Origin: DATLXU01 sp035575515
GTDB lineage: Bacteria; Acidobacteriota; Blastocatellia; UBA7656
Reading direction: 5' to 3'
DNA length: 50,426 bases
Assembly (NCBI GenBank): GCA_035575515.1
Contig: DATLXU010000006.1
Location: 1 to 50,426, forward strand
The notes below the pieces were generated by a model. The model saw only the letters and a list, made by a program, of their open reading frames with translations, ran no database searches and was not told the DNA's origin. The translations under genes and the position numbers were made by a program. Shown here in pieces: positions 16,596-24,888 of the stretch (position 1 is its first letter; every line of letters starts with the position of its first letter).

Positions 16596-17141
16596 TTATT
16601 CTTTCTCTGGAGCGGCTATTCTTAGCGTGTCAATAACAATCTGGTTCGCCATTCTGTCGCGGATTGCTTTGTCTTGGTTGGAGCCCGGCCATCGCTTGAT
16701 AATAACACCTGCTTGGTCTAACAACAGATGGTAAGGGACAACTTCCGGTATAGATTCCGGCTCTCCATTCCACAAGAAAGCTGGTACGTCAATACCAAGC
16801 GAATCAATATACTCGAATCCCGATGAGGAAGAAGCAGGATTTAGAACTGCAATATAATACCGAATTCCTGCCTGTCCAACTTCTTCACGGATGTAGCGCA
16901 TTGCATCTGTTGCTATTCTGCACATGCCGCATTCTGATTTAACCGCAGCGAGTAACATAGGTTTTGAATCAACCATATCCGCAAGCGTTTTGCCATCTCG
17001 ACCTATAACTTGCTTCAGGTTGATTCTATCGCCTTCCTTAATCCCAGTTCCCTTTTCTAAAGCCAAGACCTGTTCAAAATCGAAAACCTCTGTGATATGA
17101 GGGTGAGGCTTTTGAGACAGAAGTAGGCTCGTTATTAGCAT
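16596..17141 (-). CDS. Thioredoxin-fold (redoxin/TlpA-like) protein with CxxC
   Basis: 181 residues from ATG 17141. The middle reads like a redoxin: PMLLAAVKSECGMC, with cysteines 71 and 74 as a CxxC, then a helix, and a VPYHLLLDQAGVIIKRWPG beta-hairpin near 130-150 as in TlpA/AhpC-type thiol oxidoreductases. The annotated N-terminus MLITSLLLSQ is only half of a hydrophobic segment. The frame stays open upstream and encodes more apolar residues (FALVIASKIIFG), but with no ATG, GTG or TTG, so the membrane anchor may be truncated. The gene is visibly more AT-rich than its neighbours and is bracketed by TTCAGC repeats, so it may be a late arrival. Likely function: thiol-disulfide exchange. Confidence 0.7.
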   Translation of the reverse strand: MLITSLLLSQKPHPHITEVFDFEQVLALEKGTGIKEGDRINLKQVIGRDGKTLADMVDSKPMLLAAVKSECGMCRIATDAMRYIREEVGQAGIRYYIAVLNPASSSSGFEYIDSLGIDVPAFLWNGEPESIPEVVPYHLLLDQAGVIIKRWPGSNQDKAIRDRMANQIVIDTLRIAAPEKE

Positions 17142-17160
17142 TCCAAAAATAATTTTGGAA
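17141..17160 (-). promoter_or_regulatory. Perfect palindrome overlapping the start of the thioredoxin-fold gene
   Basis: TTCCAAAA-N4-TTTTGGAA spans 17141-17160 and includes the first base of the start codon. It could be an operator or an mRNA hairpin that hides the start. Confidence 0.45.
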
Positions 17161-17182
17161 GCGATGACGAGTGCAAATCGCG

Positions 17183-17209
17183 AAAGGCTGATAGCTGAAA
17201 ACTGAACGC
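17183..17209. repeat. Inverted copy of the TTCAGC repeat
   Basis: Read on the minus strand this is AAGCGTTCAGTTTTCAGC and onward, close to AAGCATTCAGCGGTCAGC at 16469. The two copies face each other across the thioredoxin-fold gene. Confidence 0.55.
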
Positions 17210-17213
17210 TTGC

Positions 17214-17252
17214 AAAAAAAGAGGCGACGCAGCGTGGGAAGACTGCGTCGCC
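17214..17252 (-). terminator. Intrinsic terminator of the candidate RNA
   Basis: On the minus strand GGCGACGCAG (17252-17243) pairs perfectly with CTGCGTCGCC (17232-17223), followed by TCTTTTTTT. It lies upstream of the thioredoxin-fold gene, so it must end a separate transcript or act as an attenuator. Confidence 0.92.
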
Positions 17253-17465
17253 TTGTTTCCGGTTACCGTCCTCACCCCGGTAACCAAGAATCGAGAACAG
17301 GAAGTGATGTTGTCATCACCCGTATCTCTTGCCCCACCGGAGCACGAGCAATCGAGGTGCCACTCTCAGCCTCTTACTCGTTCCGGTGATGATGTACAAC
17401 ATTTCATTGGACTTTTGCACTTCCTGACAGCTTTCTCACAACGAACAGAGAAAGTTCTTGTGTAA
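17214..17465 (-). ncRNA. Candidate structured non-coding RNA with its own terminator
   Basis: Read on the minus strand, this gap folds into: a 7-bp hairpin (17448-17454 with 17431-17437); a long rod closed by a perfect 9-bp helix (17418-17426 with 17298-17306); a 7-bp helix (17396-17402 with 17307-17313) directly followed by another 7-bp helix (17385-17391 with 17314-17320) after a small bulge; a CTCGT/ACGAG arm with inner GAGG/CCTC; then a GGTTACC/GGTAACC hairpin (17279-17285 with 17261-17267); and a perfect 10-bp terminator stem with T-run. No frame on either strand looks coding. The nested perfect helices cannot be chance. A rod with internal bulges recalls 6S RNA in outline, but I cannot assign a family. 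Confidence 0.65.
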
Positions 17466-17587
17466 AAAATACATAAGTTAGTGGAAAGATTTACTTGAGC
17501 TTGAGCCAGCAAACCCTCACTTCGCGCGCAAAAAAGCCGCAGAATACTGTTCTCTCAACAGAGCGGCGCGGCCCGCTCCTCGCGTGC

Positions 17588-17593
17588 TATACT
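17588..17593 (+). promoter_or_regulatory. -10 box next to the rdgB start (possible leaderless promoter)
   Basis: TATACT ends seven bases before the rdgB ATG at 17601, and no Shine-Dalgarno is present. Transcription would begin at or next to the start codon. No good -35 is seen. Confidence 0.4.
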
Positions 17594-17600
17594 TTCAGCA

Positions 17601-18254
17601 ATGCGGATACTCGTAGCGACCACAAACGCGGGAAAGATTCTTGAACTGGAGCAAATACTCGGCGCTGAAGGGATTGAAATAATCGGGCTTGGAAACCTCA
17701 CTGCGCCCGAAGACATCGAGACAGGCTCGACCTTTGCTGAGAATGCGTTGCTCAAAGCGCGGTACTTTCACACTCGTTCGGGTCTTATGACCATCGCTGA
17801 TGATTCGGGTCTCGAAGTCGCCGCGCTCGCGGGCGCGCCCGGCGTTTATTCAGCGCGATACGCCGGGCCGGATGCTTCGGACCGCGAGCGCACGATGAAG
17901 CTGCTTGAAGAATTGAAAGACGTTCCCGCCGAGCGTCGGGCTGCTCGGTTCGTCTGCGCGGCTGCGATTGTGTGGGACGGCGGCGAGCGGGTCTTTGAAG
18001 ACGAAGCGCGCGGCGTAATTTTATCTGAGCCGCGAGGCCGAAACGGGTTCGGCTATGACCCTGTGTTTTACTACCCGCCGCTTGGCAGGACTTTCGCCGA
18101 GCTGAGGGCGGAAGAAAAATCCCAAGTGAGCCATCGGGGCCGCGCTTTGCGCAGTCTCGTCGGCTGGTTAAAGGCTTCCGGCTTGCTTGACACTGCGGAG
18201 TCGGATGATAGAATTAACTTTCCCACTGGAAAGTCCTCTGCTTCCTCTGAATGA
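17601..18254 (+). CDS. rdgB: XTP/dITP diphosphatase (HAM1/RdgB)
   Basis: 217 residues. RdgB hydrolyses non-canonical purine nucleotides (XTP, dITP, ITP) to monophosphates, keeping them out of DNA and RNA. Seen: the N-terminal substrate loop ATTNAGKILEL (6-16), the catalytic ADDSGLEVAALAGAPGVYSARYAG (about 65-88), and the conserved GRNGFGYDPVFYYP (about 144-157) with the metal/base-binding FAELRAEEKSQVSHRGRAL (about 163-181). The C-terminus is some 15 residues longer than usual. The start ATG 17601 has no Shine-Dalgarno but a -10 box at leaderless distance. The next gene follows after eight bases, so the two probably form an operon. Confidence 0.96.
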   Translation: MRILVATTNAGKILELEQILGAEGIEIIGLGNLTAPEDIETGSTFAENALLKARYFHTRSGLMTIADDSGLEVAALAGAPGVYSARYAGPDASDRERTMKLLEELKDVPAERRAARFVCAAAIVWDGGERVFEDEARGVILSEPRGRNGFGYDPVFYYPPLGRTFAELRAEEKSQVSHRGRALRSLVGWLKASGLLDTAESDDRINFPTGKSSASSE

Positions 18255-18262
18255 GGTGACTT

Positions 18263-19951
18263 ATGAAACAAGCGTTTAGGTCGTGGGCGCTGATAGCAGT
18301 TGCGGCGCTCGCTTATGCAAGCGCACCGGCTGAGGCAGCGACGCCGCGAGGCTCTATTCGAGGCATCATAATGGACGCAAGCGGCAACCCGCTTGCGGGC
18401 GCAGCCGTTTTGGTGCTGGCCGAAACCGAAGATGCGAAGGCTAAGGTCGTCAAGCGCGCAAACACAGACAACGATGGCAAATTCGTCGCTCACGATATAA
18501 CGCCGGGCCGCTATCGCCTCAAAGCCGTAGCCGACGGGTTCAAACCAGTCGAGATTCCGACCGACGTGCGCCCGAACAAAGTCACCGTATTCGATTCGAT
18601 TCAATTGCGTCGCATCACGGCACTGGCTGAGGAGACAAGCCTCAACACCGATTCAAAGTGGGCCGCGCGCCGCGCGCGTGGAACTATCTTTCATTACGAC
18701 GACGCAAAGCCCGCAGAGGCGAAAGCAGGAGAGACAGTCGCGCTCACCTCTCGAACGCCTGAGATTCACGGAGTCGTTCAATCATTCGCTCAAACCACAC
18801 TGAGCAATTCGCCGCAGCCGGGTTCATTCTTCGGCGCAAACTTCGCTGTCTCTGAGCAGATTGCCAAAGACGCGAACGTCGTCATCAGCGGGCAGGTCGG
18901 CGCTGGCAACGGAGCGCCGCAGCGACTCGAAGCATTGACGACGGCTCATGCGGGCGACCATCATCGTTTTGCCGTCGCGCTCGGATACGGAAGATTCACC
19001 TTCTCGCGCCGCGCTGCAACGCCCAAGCTCGGACAGTTCTCTGTGTCGGCGACAGACACGTGGCAAGTGTCTGGACCAGTGCTTGTAGTTTATGGACTTG
19101 AGTTCGCGCGCTTTGCAGAAGGCGCGTCGGGCACGAGCCTTCTGCCTAGATTTGGAATCGCGGTCGACGCAGGCCCGCGCACTCGAATCTTTGCCGGAAT
19201 GGTTCCCGGCTCGTCAGACGACATTCAATCCAAAGTAAATCTCGAATCGGGCGAGATTGAATTCACCGAGCCGAAACCTGTTGTCGTGGCAAACGATGCA
19301 AACGGAAGCGGCGAGCCTGTCATGGAGCGCAGCTATCGCCTTGAGTTCGGCGGCGAGCAGATTCTTTCCGACAAGTCATCTGTCGAGATGATGGCTTTCT
19401 TCGACACTGTAACGGGTCATGGCGTCGGATTGCTCGCGATTCCAAGCGACAGCACGCAGCCTGAATTTCGCACAGCAGCGTTGAAGGGCCGGTCGCGCGG
19501 CCTGCGCGTCATCTATCACCATCGCCTGAACAGCGTGATTGAAGGCTCAGTCGGTTATGCCTTCGGCGAAGGGCAGCGGCTCGACGCGCGAGGCATCGCA
19601 GAGCCTGCCACCATGTTCACGAACGATCACTATCACGTCTTTTCAGCGAAGGTGGATGCGAACTTCGTGCAGACGGGCACGCGCATTTCTACAGTGCTCC
19701 GCCTTGCGCCAAGCCAAGCTGTCTTTGCGATTGACCCTTTCCGGGGACAGATTGCGACCTACGACCCGAACGTTAGCGTGTCGCTCGCGCAGGAGTTGCC
19801 GAGTCTGAGCTTCGTGCCGGGACAGTGGACGGCCATTGTTGATCTGCGCAACCTGCTCGACCAGCAAGGCTCTGTTGCCGATGAGCGACAGGAGTTGGTT
19901 GCGAGCCGCTATCACCGCCTTGTTCGAGTCGGCGTGTCGGTTAGGTTTTAA
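18263..19951 (+). CDS. Outer-membrane beta-barrel protein with N-terminal carboxypeptidase-regulatory-like domain
   Basis: 562 residues with a signal peptide (cut near AEA-ATP, about 26). Residues about 30-115 form an Ig-fold carboxypeptidase-regulatory-like domain (RGSIRGIIMDASGNPLAGAAVLVL..NDGKFVAHDITPGRYRLKAVADGFKP). The rest alternates hydrophobic and polar residues in short strands separated by turns and ends VRVGVSVRF, the terminal-aromatic signature of barrel proteins. It looks like a TonB-receptor-type barrel, but it is shorter than usual and I see no plug domain or TonB box. GAGGTGACTT inside the rdgB end serves as its ribosome site. Role: transport or adhesion at the outer membrane. 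Confidence 0.75.
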   Translation: MKQAFRSWALIAVAALAYASAPAEAATPRGSIRGIIMDASGNPLAGAAVLVLAETEDAKAKVVKRANTDNDGKFVAHDITPGRYRLKAVADGFKPVEIPTDVRPNKVTVFDSIQLRRITALAEETSLNTDSKWAARRARGTIFHYDDAKPAEAKAGETVALTSRTPEIHGVVQSFAQTTLSNSPQPGSFFGANFAVSEQIAKDANVVISGQVGAGNGAPQRLEALTTAHAGDHHRFAVALGYGRFTFSRRAATPKLGQFSVSATDTWQVSGPVLVVYGLEFARFAEGASGTSLLPRFGIAVDAGPRTRIFAGMVPGSSDDIQSKVNLESGEIEFTEPKPVVVANDANGSGEPVMERSYRLEFGGEQILSDKSSVEMMAFFDTVTGHGVGLLAIPSDSTQPEFRTAALKGRSRGLRVIYHHRLNSVIEGSVGYAFGEGQRLDARGIAEPATMFTNDHYHVFSAKVDANFVQTGTRISTVLRLAPSQAVFAIDPFRGQIATYDPNVSVSLAQELPSLSFVPGQWTAIVDLRNLLDQQGSVADERQELVASRYHRLVRVGVSVRF

Positions 19952-20299
19952 TCGAAGCAATAAAGAACGGTAGAGCTAGCTGAGGACAACAACGCGCTCA
20001 GACAGTATAGAGCGCGCAAGGTGATATTAGCCAGATCAAAGTTTTACTTGCGAGCCTTTGTCTTCGAAGCTCGCGAGCTTGCGTTCAGTCCTGTGCCCCT
20101 GCGGTTCAACGCAGCAGTATCCGAAAAATTGGAGGCTGTTCCGAAAATCTGGAAGGCGACTACAAGCAAGGGGTATTGATTGGGAGGTAAGCCTCTTATT
20201 TCCAAGCGATTCTGCTTGACTGAGCGTCGGAATAGCAGTTGCAAAAATTCTGTTCGGATACTTATGCCCTCCTGTTGGCGCGCGTGAGAGGCCGAAGCG
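19952..20299 (+). other. Intergenic region before the histidine kinase
   Basis: 348 bases without a supported gene. It holds a hairpin CGCGCTC/GAGCGCG (19993-20016) without a T-run, a possible weak terminator of the preceding gene. It also holds two near-identical direct copies of TCCGAAAA-xx-TGGA at 20120-20135 and 20140-20156, spaced 20 bases apart (two helical turns), which could be a paired operator. Confidence 0.4.
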
Positions 20300-23200
20300 A
20301 TGAAAGACCTGATGAGCAAGACAAAGCTGATCGCGGTTCTGGCGATAACCGCCTTGCTTGTCGTCTTAGGCATCCTCAACCTGCGCGACCGGCTCAGCGT
20401 GCGGCCAGTTCCTTCGGACGGCGTCGAATGGGTTGATACCGAGAACGGGGTACAAGCAAAGTCCGTTGATCCGAATTCACCGCTCGCCTTCTTCGTGAAA
20501 AAAGGCGACTACCTGCGGGCCGTCTATTTTGTCGGCAAATCGGAAAAGATTGACGGAACGAAGGCGCTCGATTACGCGACAATCGAGCACGCCGAGATGG
20601 TTGACCATTATCTCGACCGACAGGGCGTGGGCAATGACGCGCGCTACGCAATTGAGCATCCCGATCCTATTCTTCAAAGCATTCATGGCATACCGCGGGA
20701 GCTTTACGACGTTGATTTCAAAATCGCCGCGCGTCCGCAGAATCTGGAACGCGGACTTTATCTCGCATTCATCGGCTTCGTTTATCTCGCCATCGGGTTG
20801 TTCGTTCTGTTCAAGCAGCGGCGGGCCGCGCTCACGTATCACTTCTACGCCTGGTCGCTGCTTTCGTTCATAGTCTATTTCTACAGCTCTACGCTTGAAT
20901 TCACGCCGCACGACCGATTAGTAAGCCTGTTAGACAATGCGGCGTGGGCGCTGCTGGCTCCCGTCTTTTTGCACTTCTGCATTAACTTCCCGTCTGGGCG
21001 GGGGCTAACGGTGAGAAAGCGCCCGCTTGCGGCTGCGATTTATTTGCCCGCCGTCGCTCTCGTCGCATTCGAAATCATCTGGCATTACAAGCCCGACCTT
21101 ACACTGTTCGGCTCGCCTGTTTTCAGCAGCAACACGCTCGTCCACTGGCGGGAGGCGCTCGACAAAATCGGGCTTGCGCAATATGGAATATTCTTCCTGC
21201 TTGGCAGCGGCATTTTGCTGCTAACGTTCGTTCGCTCTCGTAAGCCGTTGCTCCGCCAGCAGCTCAAATGGATTATCTGGGGACTTGGGCTATCGGGCCT
21301 GCCGTTTGCCGCGCTCTATCTGGTTCCGTACATCTCGAACGTCGAGATAACACCGCTGATGGAGGCCCTCGCCTACGGGCCGCTGATTCTGATTCCGCTT
21401 TCATTCGGCTACTCGATAGTTCGCTACCGGCTGATGGACGTTGACGTGATAATGCGCCGCAGCTTCGTTCACGTCATGGCGACGGTTGCGGTTGGCGCGA
21501 TGTACATGGTTGTGCTGTTAGGCGTGGGTGACCTCGTTAAGTTCGTCTGGGCGACTGCCGATTTGAATTCGTGGAAAACGCGCGCAGTGGTTGTCGTCGG
21601 GATGTTGATTGTGACGATGCTGTTCGCGCCGATTAAAAATAAATTGCAGGTGTGGGCAGATCGCTGGTTCTACGGCGAAAGATACACGCTGAGGACGGGA
21701 CTTCAGGACTTCGGACGGACGCTCGCGCAGACAACGGCGCTCCCGCAATTGCTCGATTCCTTGGTGCGGCGATTGTCTGACATGCTCTCGGTTCGCAAGA
21801 TCGCTATCTTCATCGAAGACCCGCTTGAGCCGTCGGGCTTTCGGCTCGCGCATTCGTCAGATATTGATCACGATCTCAGCTTGCCTGAAGAGATCAAGAA
21901 GACGATTCGCGTGCGCTCAATCGGGCGCGGTTTCATAACCGCAGACGACCTCAATGAAGGCAATAAGCAAAATGCAAAAGCCAAAGGTGAAGAAATAAGT
22001 CGTCACTATTTCGATATGCTGCCCGCTGTCGCGGATGAGCCAGTCGCGCAGGATGATCTCTATTATTACGTGCCGTGCGTTGTGCGCGACCGCATGGTTG
22101 CAATCATTGGTGTCGGACGCACGTCATCAGGAGCACTGCTGACGAGCGAAGATACGGATTTGCTGCGAGCGCTTTCTGGCTATGTCGCAGTGGCGATTGA
22201 TAACAGCCTGCTCTATCGCTCCGAGATGGAAAAAGCCGAAGAGCTTGCGCGGCTCAAAGAGTTTTCTGAAAACATAATCGAGAGCGTCAACGTCGGCATC
22301 CTTGCAGTTGATTTCGATGGCCGCATCACGACGTGGAACTCTGCGCTTGAAGAGATATTCGGCATCACGCGTGAACGCGCGCTTCGCCGCAGCATCTTTG
22401 AGGTGCTCGACATTGATTTAATCGAAACGATTCAAAGCGTCATCGGCGAAGAAGGCTGGGCGCTCAACGACGCGCGCCATATCTACAAATACAACGCCGC
22501 GACAGAAGATGGGCGGCCACTGACTTTGAACATATCGCTCGCGCCGTTCGAGGCCGCGCGCGGCGTGGTCACGGGCACGCTCGTCGTGATCGAAAACGTG
22601 ACCGAGCGCGCACAGCTTGAGCAGCAACTCCTTGAGCGTGAGAAGCTCTCTTCGATAGGACTTCTTGCTGCAGGAGTTGCGCACGAAGTCAACACGCCGC
22701 TTGCAGGCATCTCATCTTACACGCAGATGCTGATGCAGCAGGTTGCAGAGAGCGACCCGAAGCGGCGGTTGCTTGAAAAGATTCATTCGCAGACTGTCCG
22801 CGCGTCGGGCATAGTCAATAACCTTTTGAACTTCTCTCGCACGGGCGACACGGAGTTCCGCGAAGTTGACATCAACCGCGTGCTTGAAGACACAATTCAG
22901 TTGCTTGAGCCGCAGTTGCGCAACGCGCGGTTCGACATAGTGCGCCACTACGGGCAGGAGCTGCCGGCAGCTTACGGTAATGCGTCAAAGCTACAGCAGG
23001 TTTTCATGAATCTGATATTGAACGCGCGCGACGCGATGCCAGCGGGCGGGCGACTGACGATTGGGACGCGGTTGGTTGACACTTCGGTTGTTGTGGACTT
23101 CCGCGATACGGGCGTAGGCATTGCGCCTGAAAACATTGCGCGCATTTACGATCCATTCTTCACGACGAAAGAGATCGGGCAGGGCACCGGGCTTGGCCTC

Positions 23201-23332
23201 GCGCTCTCTTACGGAATCATTCAGGAACACGGCGGGCGCATATTCGTTGAGAGCCGACAGGGCGAGGGCACGCACTTTACCATCAAACTACCCACCGCGT
23301 TCGCACGCCAGATGCAAGCCGCAAGCGACTAA
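20300..23332 (+). CDS. Membrane sensor histidine kinase (PDZ-like, multi-TM, GAF, PAS, HisKA, HATPase)
   Basis: 1010 residues. One TM helix (about 8-27) leads to a periplasmic PDZ-like domain (about 35-140), then about eight membrane helices (150-425), a GAF domain (about 470-640), a PAS domain (about 655-770), HisKA with the phospho-accepting His795 (AGVAHEVNTPLAG), and HATPase_c with the N box NLILNARDAM, G1 DTGVGIAPENI and G2 GQGTGLGLALSYGI. The HEVNTPLA sequence is of the NtrB/ZraS type. The adjacent NtrC-like regulator is the obvious partner. Start ATG 20300 follows GAGAGG. The signal sensed is unknown; the PDZ-like domain suggests a periplasmic peptide or protein. Confidence 0.93.
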   Translation: MKDLMSKTKLIAVLAITALLVVLGILNLRDRLSVRPVPSDGVEWVDTENGVQAKSVDPNSPLAFFVKKGDYLRAVYFVGKSEKIDGTKALDYATIEHAEMVDHYLDRQGVGNDARYAIEHPDPILQSIHGIPRELYDVDFKIAARPQNLERGLYLAFIGFVYLAIGLFVLFKQRRAALTYHFYAWSLLSFIVYFYSSTLEFTPHDRLVSLLDNAAWALLAPVFLHFCINFPSGRGLTVRKRPLAAAIYLPAVALVAFEIIWHYKPDLTLFGSPVFSSNTLVHWREALDKIGLAQYGIFFLLGSGILLLTFVRSRKPLLRQQLKWIIWGLGLSGLPFAALYLVPYISNVEITPLMEALAYGPLILIPLSFGYSIVRYRLMDVDVIMRRSFVHVMATVAVGAMYMVVLLGVGDLVKFVWATADLNSWKTRAVVVVGMLIVTMLFAPIKNKLQVWADRWFYGERYTLRTGLQDFGRTLAQTTALPQLLDSLVRRLSDMLSVRKIAIFIEDPLEPSGFRLAHSSDIDHDLSLPEEIKKTIRVRSIGRGFITADDLNEGNKQNAKAKGEEISRHYFDMLPAVADEPVAQDDLYYYVPCVVRDRMVAIIGVGRTSSGALLTSEDTDLLRALSGYVAVAIDNSLLYRSEMEKAEELARLKEFSENIIESVNVGILAVDFDGRITTWNSALEEIFGITRERALRRSIFEVLDIDLIETIQSVIGEEGWALNDARHIYKYNAATEDGRPLTLNISLAPFEAARGVVTGTLVVIENVTERAQLEQQLLEREKLSSIGLLAAGVAHEVNTPLAGISSYTQMLMQQVAESDPKRRLLEKIHSQTVRASGIVNNLLNFSRTGDTEFREVDINRVLEDTIQLLEPQLRNARFDIVRHYGQELPAAYGNASKLQQVFMNLILNARDAMPAGGRLTIGTRLVDTSVVVDFRDTGVGIAPENIARIYDPFFTTKEIGQGTGLGLALSYGIIQEHGGRIFVESRQGEGTHFTIKLPTAFARQMQAASD

Positions 23333-23397
23333 TCCATGTGCATTCTTTAGTTATTAAGCTGGCAGTTAATGGCTGCCGCTTGGTAACATTTTATCTT

Positions 23398-24798
23398 ATG
23401 GCAAAAAAAGGGAGCATTCTTGTTGTGGACGACGAGGAGGTAATGCGCGACGTGCTCGACAGCCTCCTCACAGCCGAAGGCTATCAGGTCGAGACGGCAA
23501 AGACCGGTGAAGAAGGTTTAGACAAATTCCAGCAGCGCGCCTTTGACCTCGTACTGCTCGATGTTTCGATGCCGGGCATGGGCGGGCTTCGCGCGCTTGA
23601 AGAGATTCTGAAACTCGACGCGGAGGCCGTAGTAATAATGATCACGGCTTATGCTACTTTCGACACGGCTATATCAGCGATGCAGCGCGGCGCGTTCACC
23701 TGCATCAGCAAACCATTCGACAATAAAGAAATCCTCAAATTAGTTGCTTCCGGAATCCGCCGCCGACGCAAAGACGAAGAGCGGCGTACGCTCCGACAGA
23801 CGCTCAAGCGTAGTACGGAGCAGCGCGAAATTGTCGCTCGCAGCGAGAAGATGCTCGAAATCCTTGCTTTTGTCGAACAGGTCGCGCCCGCGCGCACAAC
23901 AGTTCTAGTCACAGGCGAATCGGGTACGGGTAAAGAACTCATCGCCCGCGCGATTCATAATCAAAGCCCGCGCGCCGATAAGCCTTTCGTCACGGTCAAC
24001 TCTGCGAATCTTCCGACAGAGCTTCTCGAAGCAGAACTCTTCGGCCACACGCGCGGCGCGTTTACAGGTGCGGTCGCAGCAAAGAAGGGTTATTTTGAAG
24101 TTGCTGATGGCGGCTCGATCTTCTTAGATGAGATCGGAACAATCTCGATGGAGACGCAGGCGAAGCTGCTGCGCGTGATTCAGGAGCGTGACTTCACGCC
24201 GCTCGGAGACACGACGCGCCGACAGGTTGACGTGCGAATCATCGCTGCTACAAACGTCGACTTACGACAGGCGGTTGACGAAGGTTCTTTCCGCGAAGAC
24301 CTCTATTATCGTCTCAACGTCATAGCGATCAATTTGCCACCGCTCAGGGATCGCCGCGAAGACATTCTGCCGCTTGCACAGCATTTCATTCGCAAGTACG
24401 CAGCGGAAAACAACCGTCAGATTTCCGATCACATCAGTCCCGAAGTGCTGTCACTGCTCGAAGCCTATAACTGGCCGGGTAATGTGCGTGAGCTTGAAAA
24501 CGTTCTGGAGCGCGCCGTCATAATTGCGCGCGGCGACGAAATTCAGGTCCGCGACCTGCGCGAAGAAGTTCGCAACCCTCAGCGCGTAGCATCGCAGGTC
24601 GGCGGGCAGAAGATAGCAACGCAGATTGATCTGTCGCGCGGGATATCTTTTTATGATGAAGTGAACCGCTTTCAGATCGAATTGATTCGCCGTGCGCTTG
24701 AGATGACGGGCGGCCATCAATCGCGCGCCGCGAAGCTACTTGGTATGAATACGACTACGCTCAATTCGAAGATCAGGTACTACAATATAAAAGTGTGA
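23398..24798 (+). CDS. NtrC-family sigma54-dependent response regulator
   Basis: 466 residues: receiver domain with phospho-acceptor Asp55 (LVLLDVSMPG), AAA+ domain with Walker A GESGTGKE (173-180), the sigma54-contact loop GAFTGA (220-225) and Walker B GGSIFLDEI, and a Fis-type HTH at the C-terminus (GGHQSRAAKLLGMNTTTLNSKI). Phosphorylation by the upstream kinase should let it open sigma54 promoters. Start ATG 23398 (MAKKGSILVVDDEE) is fixed by the receiver fold; there is no Shine-Dalgarno and the frame upstream to 23338 looks non-coding. A small GGCAG/CTGCC hairpin at about 23360-23378 precedes it. Its targets cannot be told from the window. Confidence 0.96.
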   Translation: MAKKGSILVVDDEEVMRDVLDSLLTAEGYQVETAKTGEEGLDKFQQRAFDLVLLDVSMPGMGGLRALEEILKLDAEAVVIMITAYATFDTAISAMQRGAFTCISKPFDNKEILKLVASGIRRRRKDEERRTLRQTLKRSTEQREIVARSEKMLEILAFVEQVAPARTTVLVTGESGTGKELIARAIHNQSPRADKPFVTVNSANLPTELLEAELFGHTRGAFTGAVAAKKGYFEVADGGSIFLDEIGTISMETQAKLLRVIQERDFTPLGDTTRRQVDVRIIAATNVDLRQAVDEGSFREDLYYRLNVIAINLPPLRDRREDILPLAQHFIRKYAAENNRQISDHISPEVLSLLEAYNWPGNVRELENVLERAVIIARGDEIQVRDLREEVRNPQRVASQVGGQKIATQIDLSRGISFYDEVNRFQIELIRRALEMTGGHQSRAAKLLGMNTTTLNSKIRYYNIKV

Positions 24799-24888
24799 AT
24801 AGAAATCTAGCTTTTCCCCTATGTACATGACAAAAGTTGAGTAACTTGTCGGAATGCAATCTGTTGCAGACGATGAGCAACTGTCAAT

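Noticed and set aside
17340..17375. T-box riboswitch (GAGAGTGGCACC on the minus strand)
   Set aside because: The core is only partly matched, no stem I specifier loop is seen, and the downstream gene is a thioredoxin-fold protein, not a synthetase or amino-acid gene.
17253..17465. 70-residue plus-strand frame in the structured gap
   Set aside because: The DNA is explained by nested RNA helices; the frame has no ribosome site and an unlikely composition.
20044..20379. 111-residue minus-strand frame before the kinase
   Set aside because: It overlaps the kinase start on the other strand, has Ser/Arg-rich shadow composition and no ribosome site.
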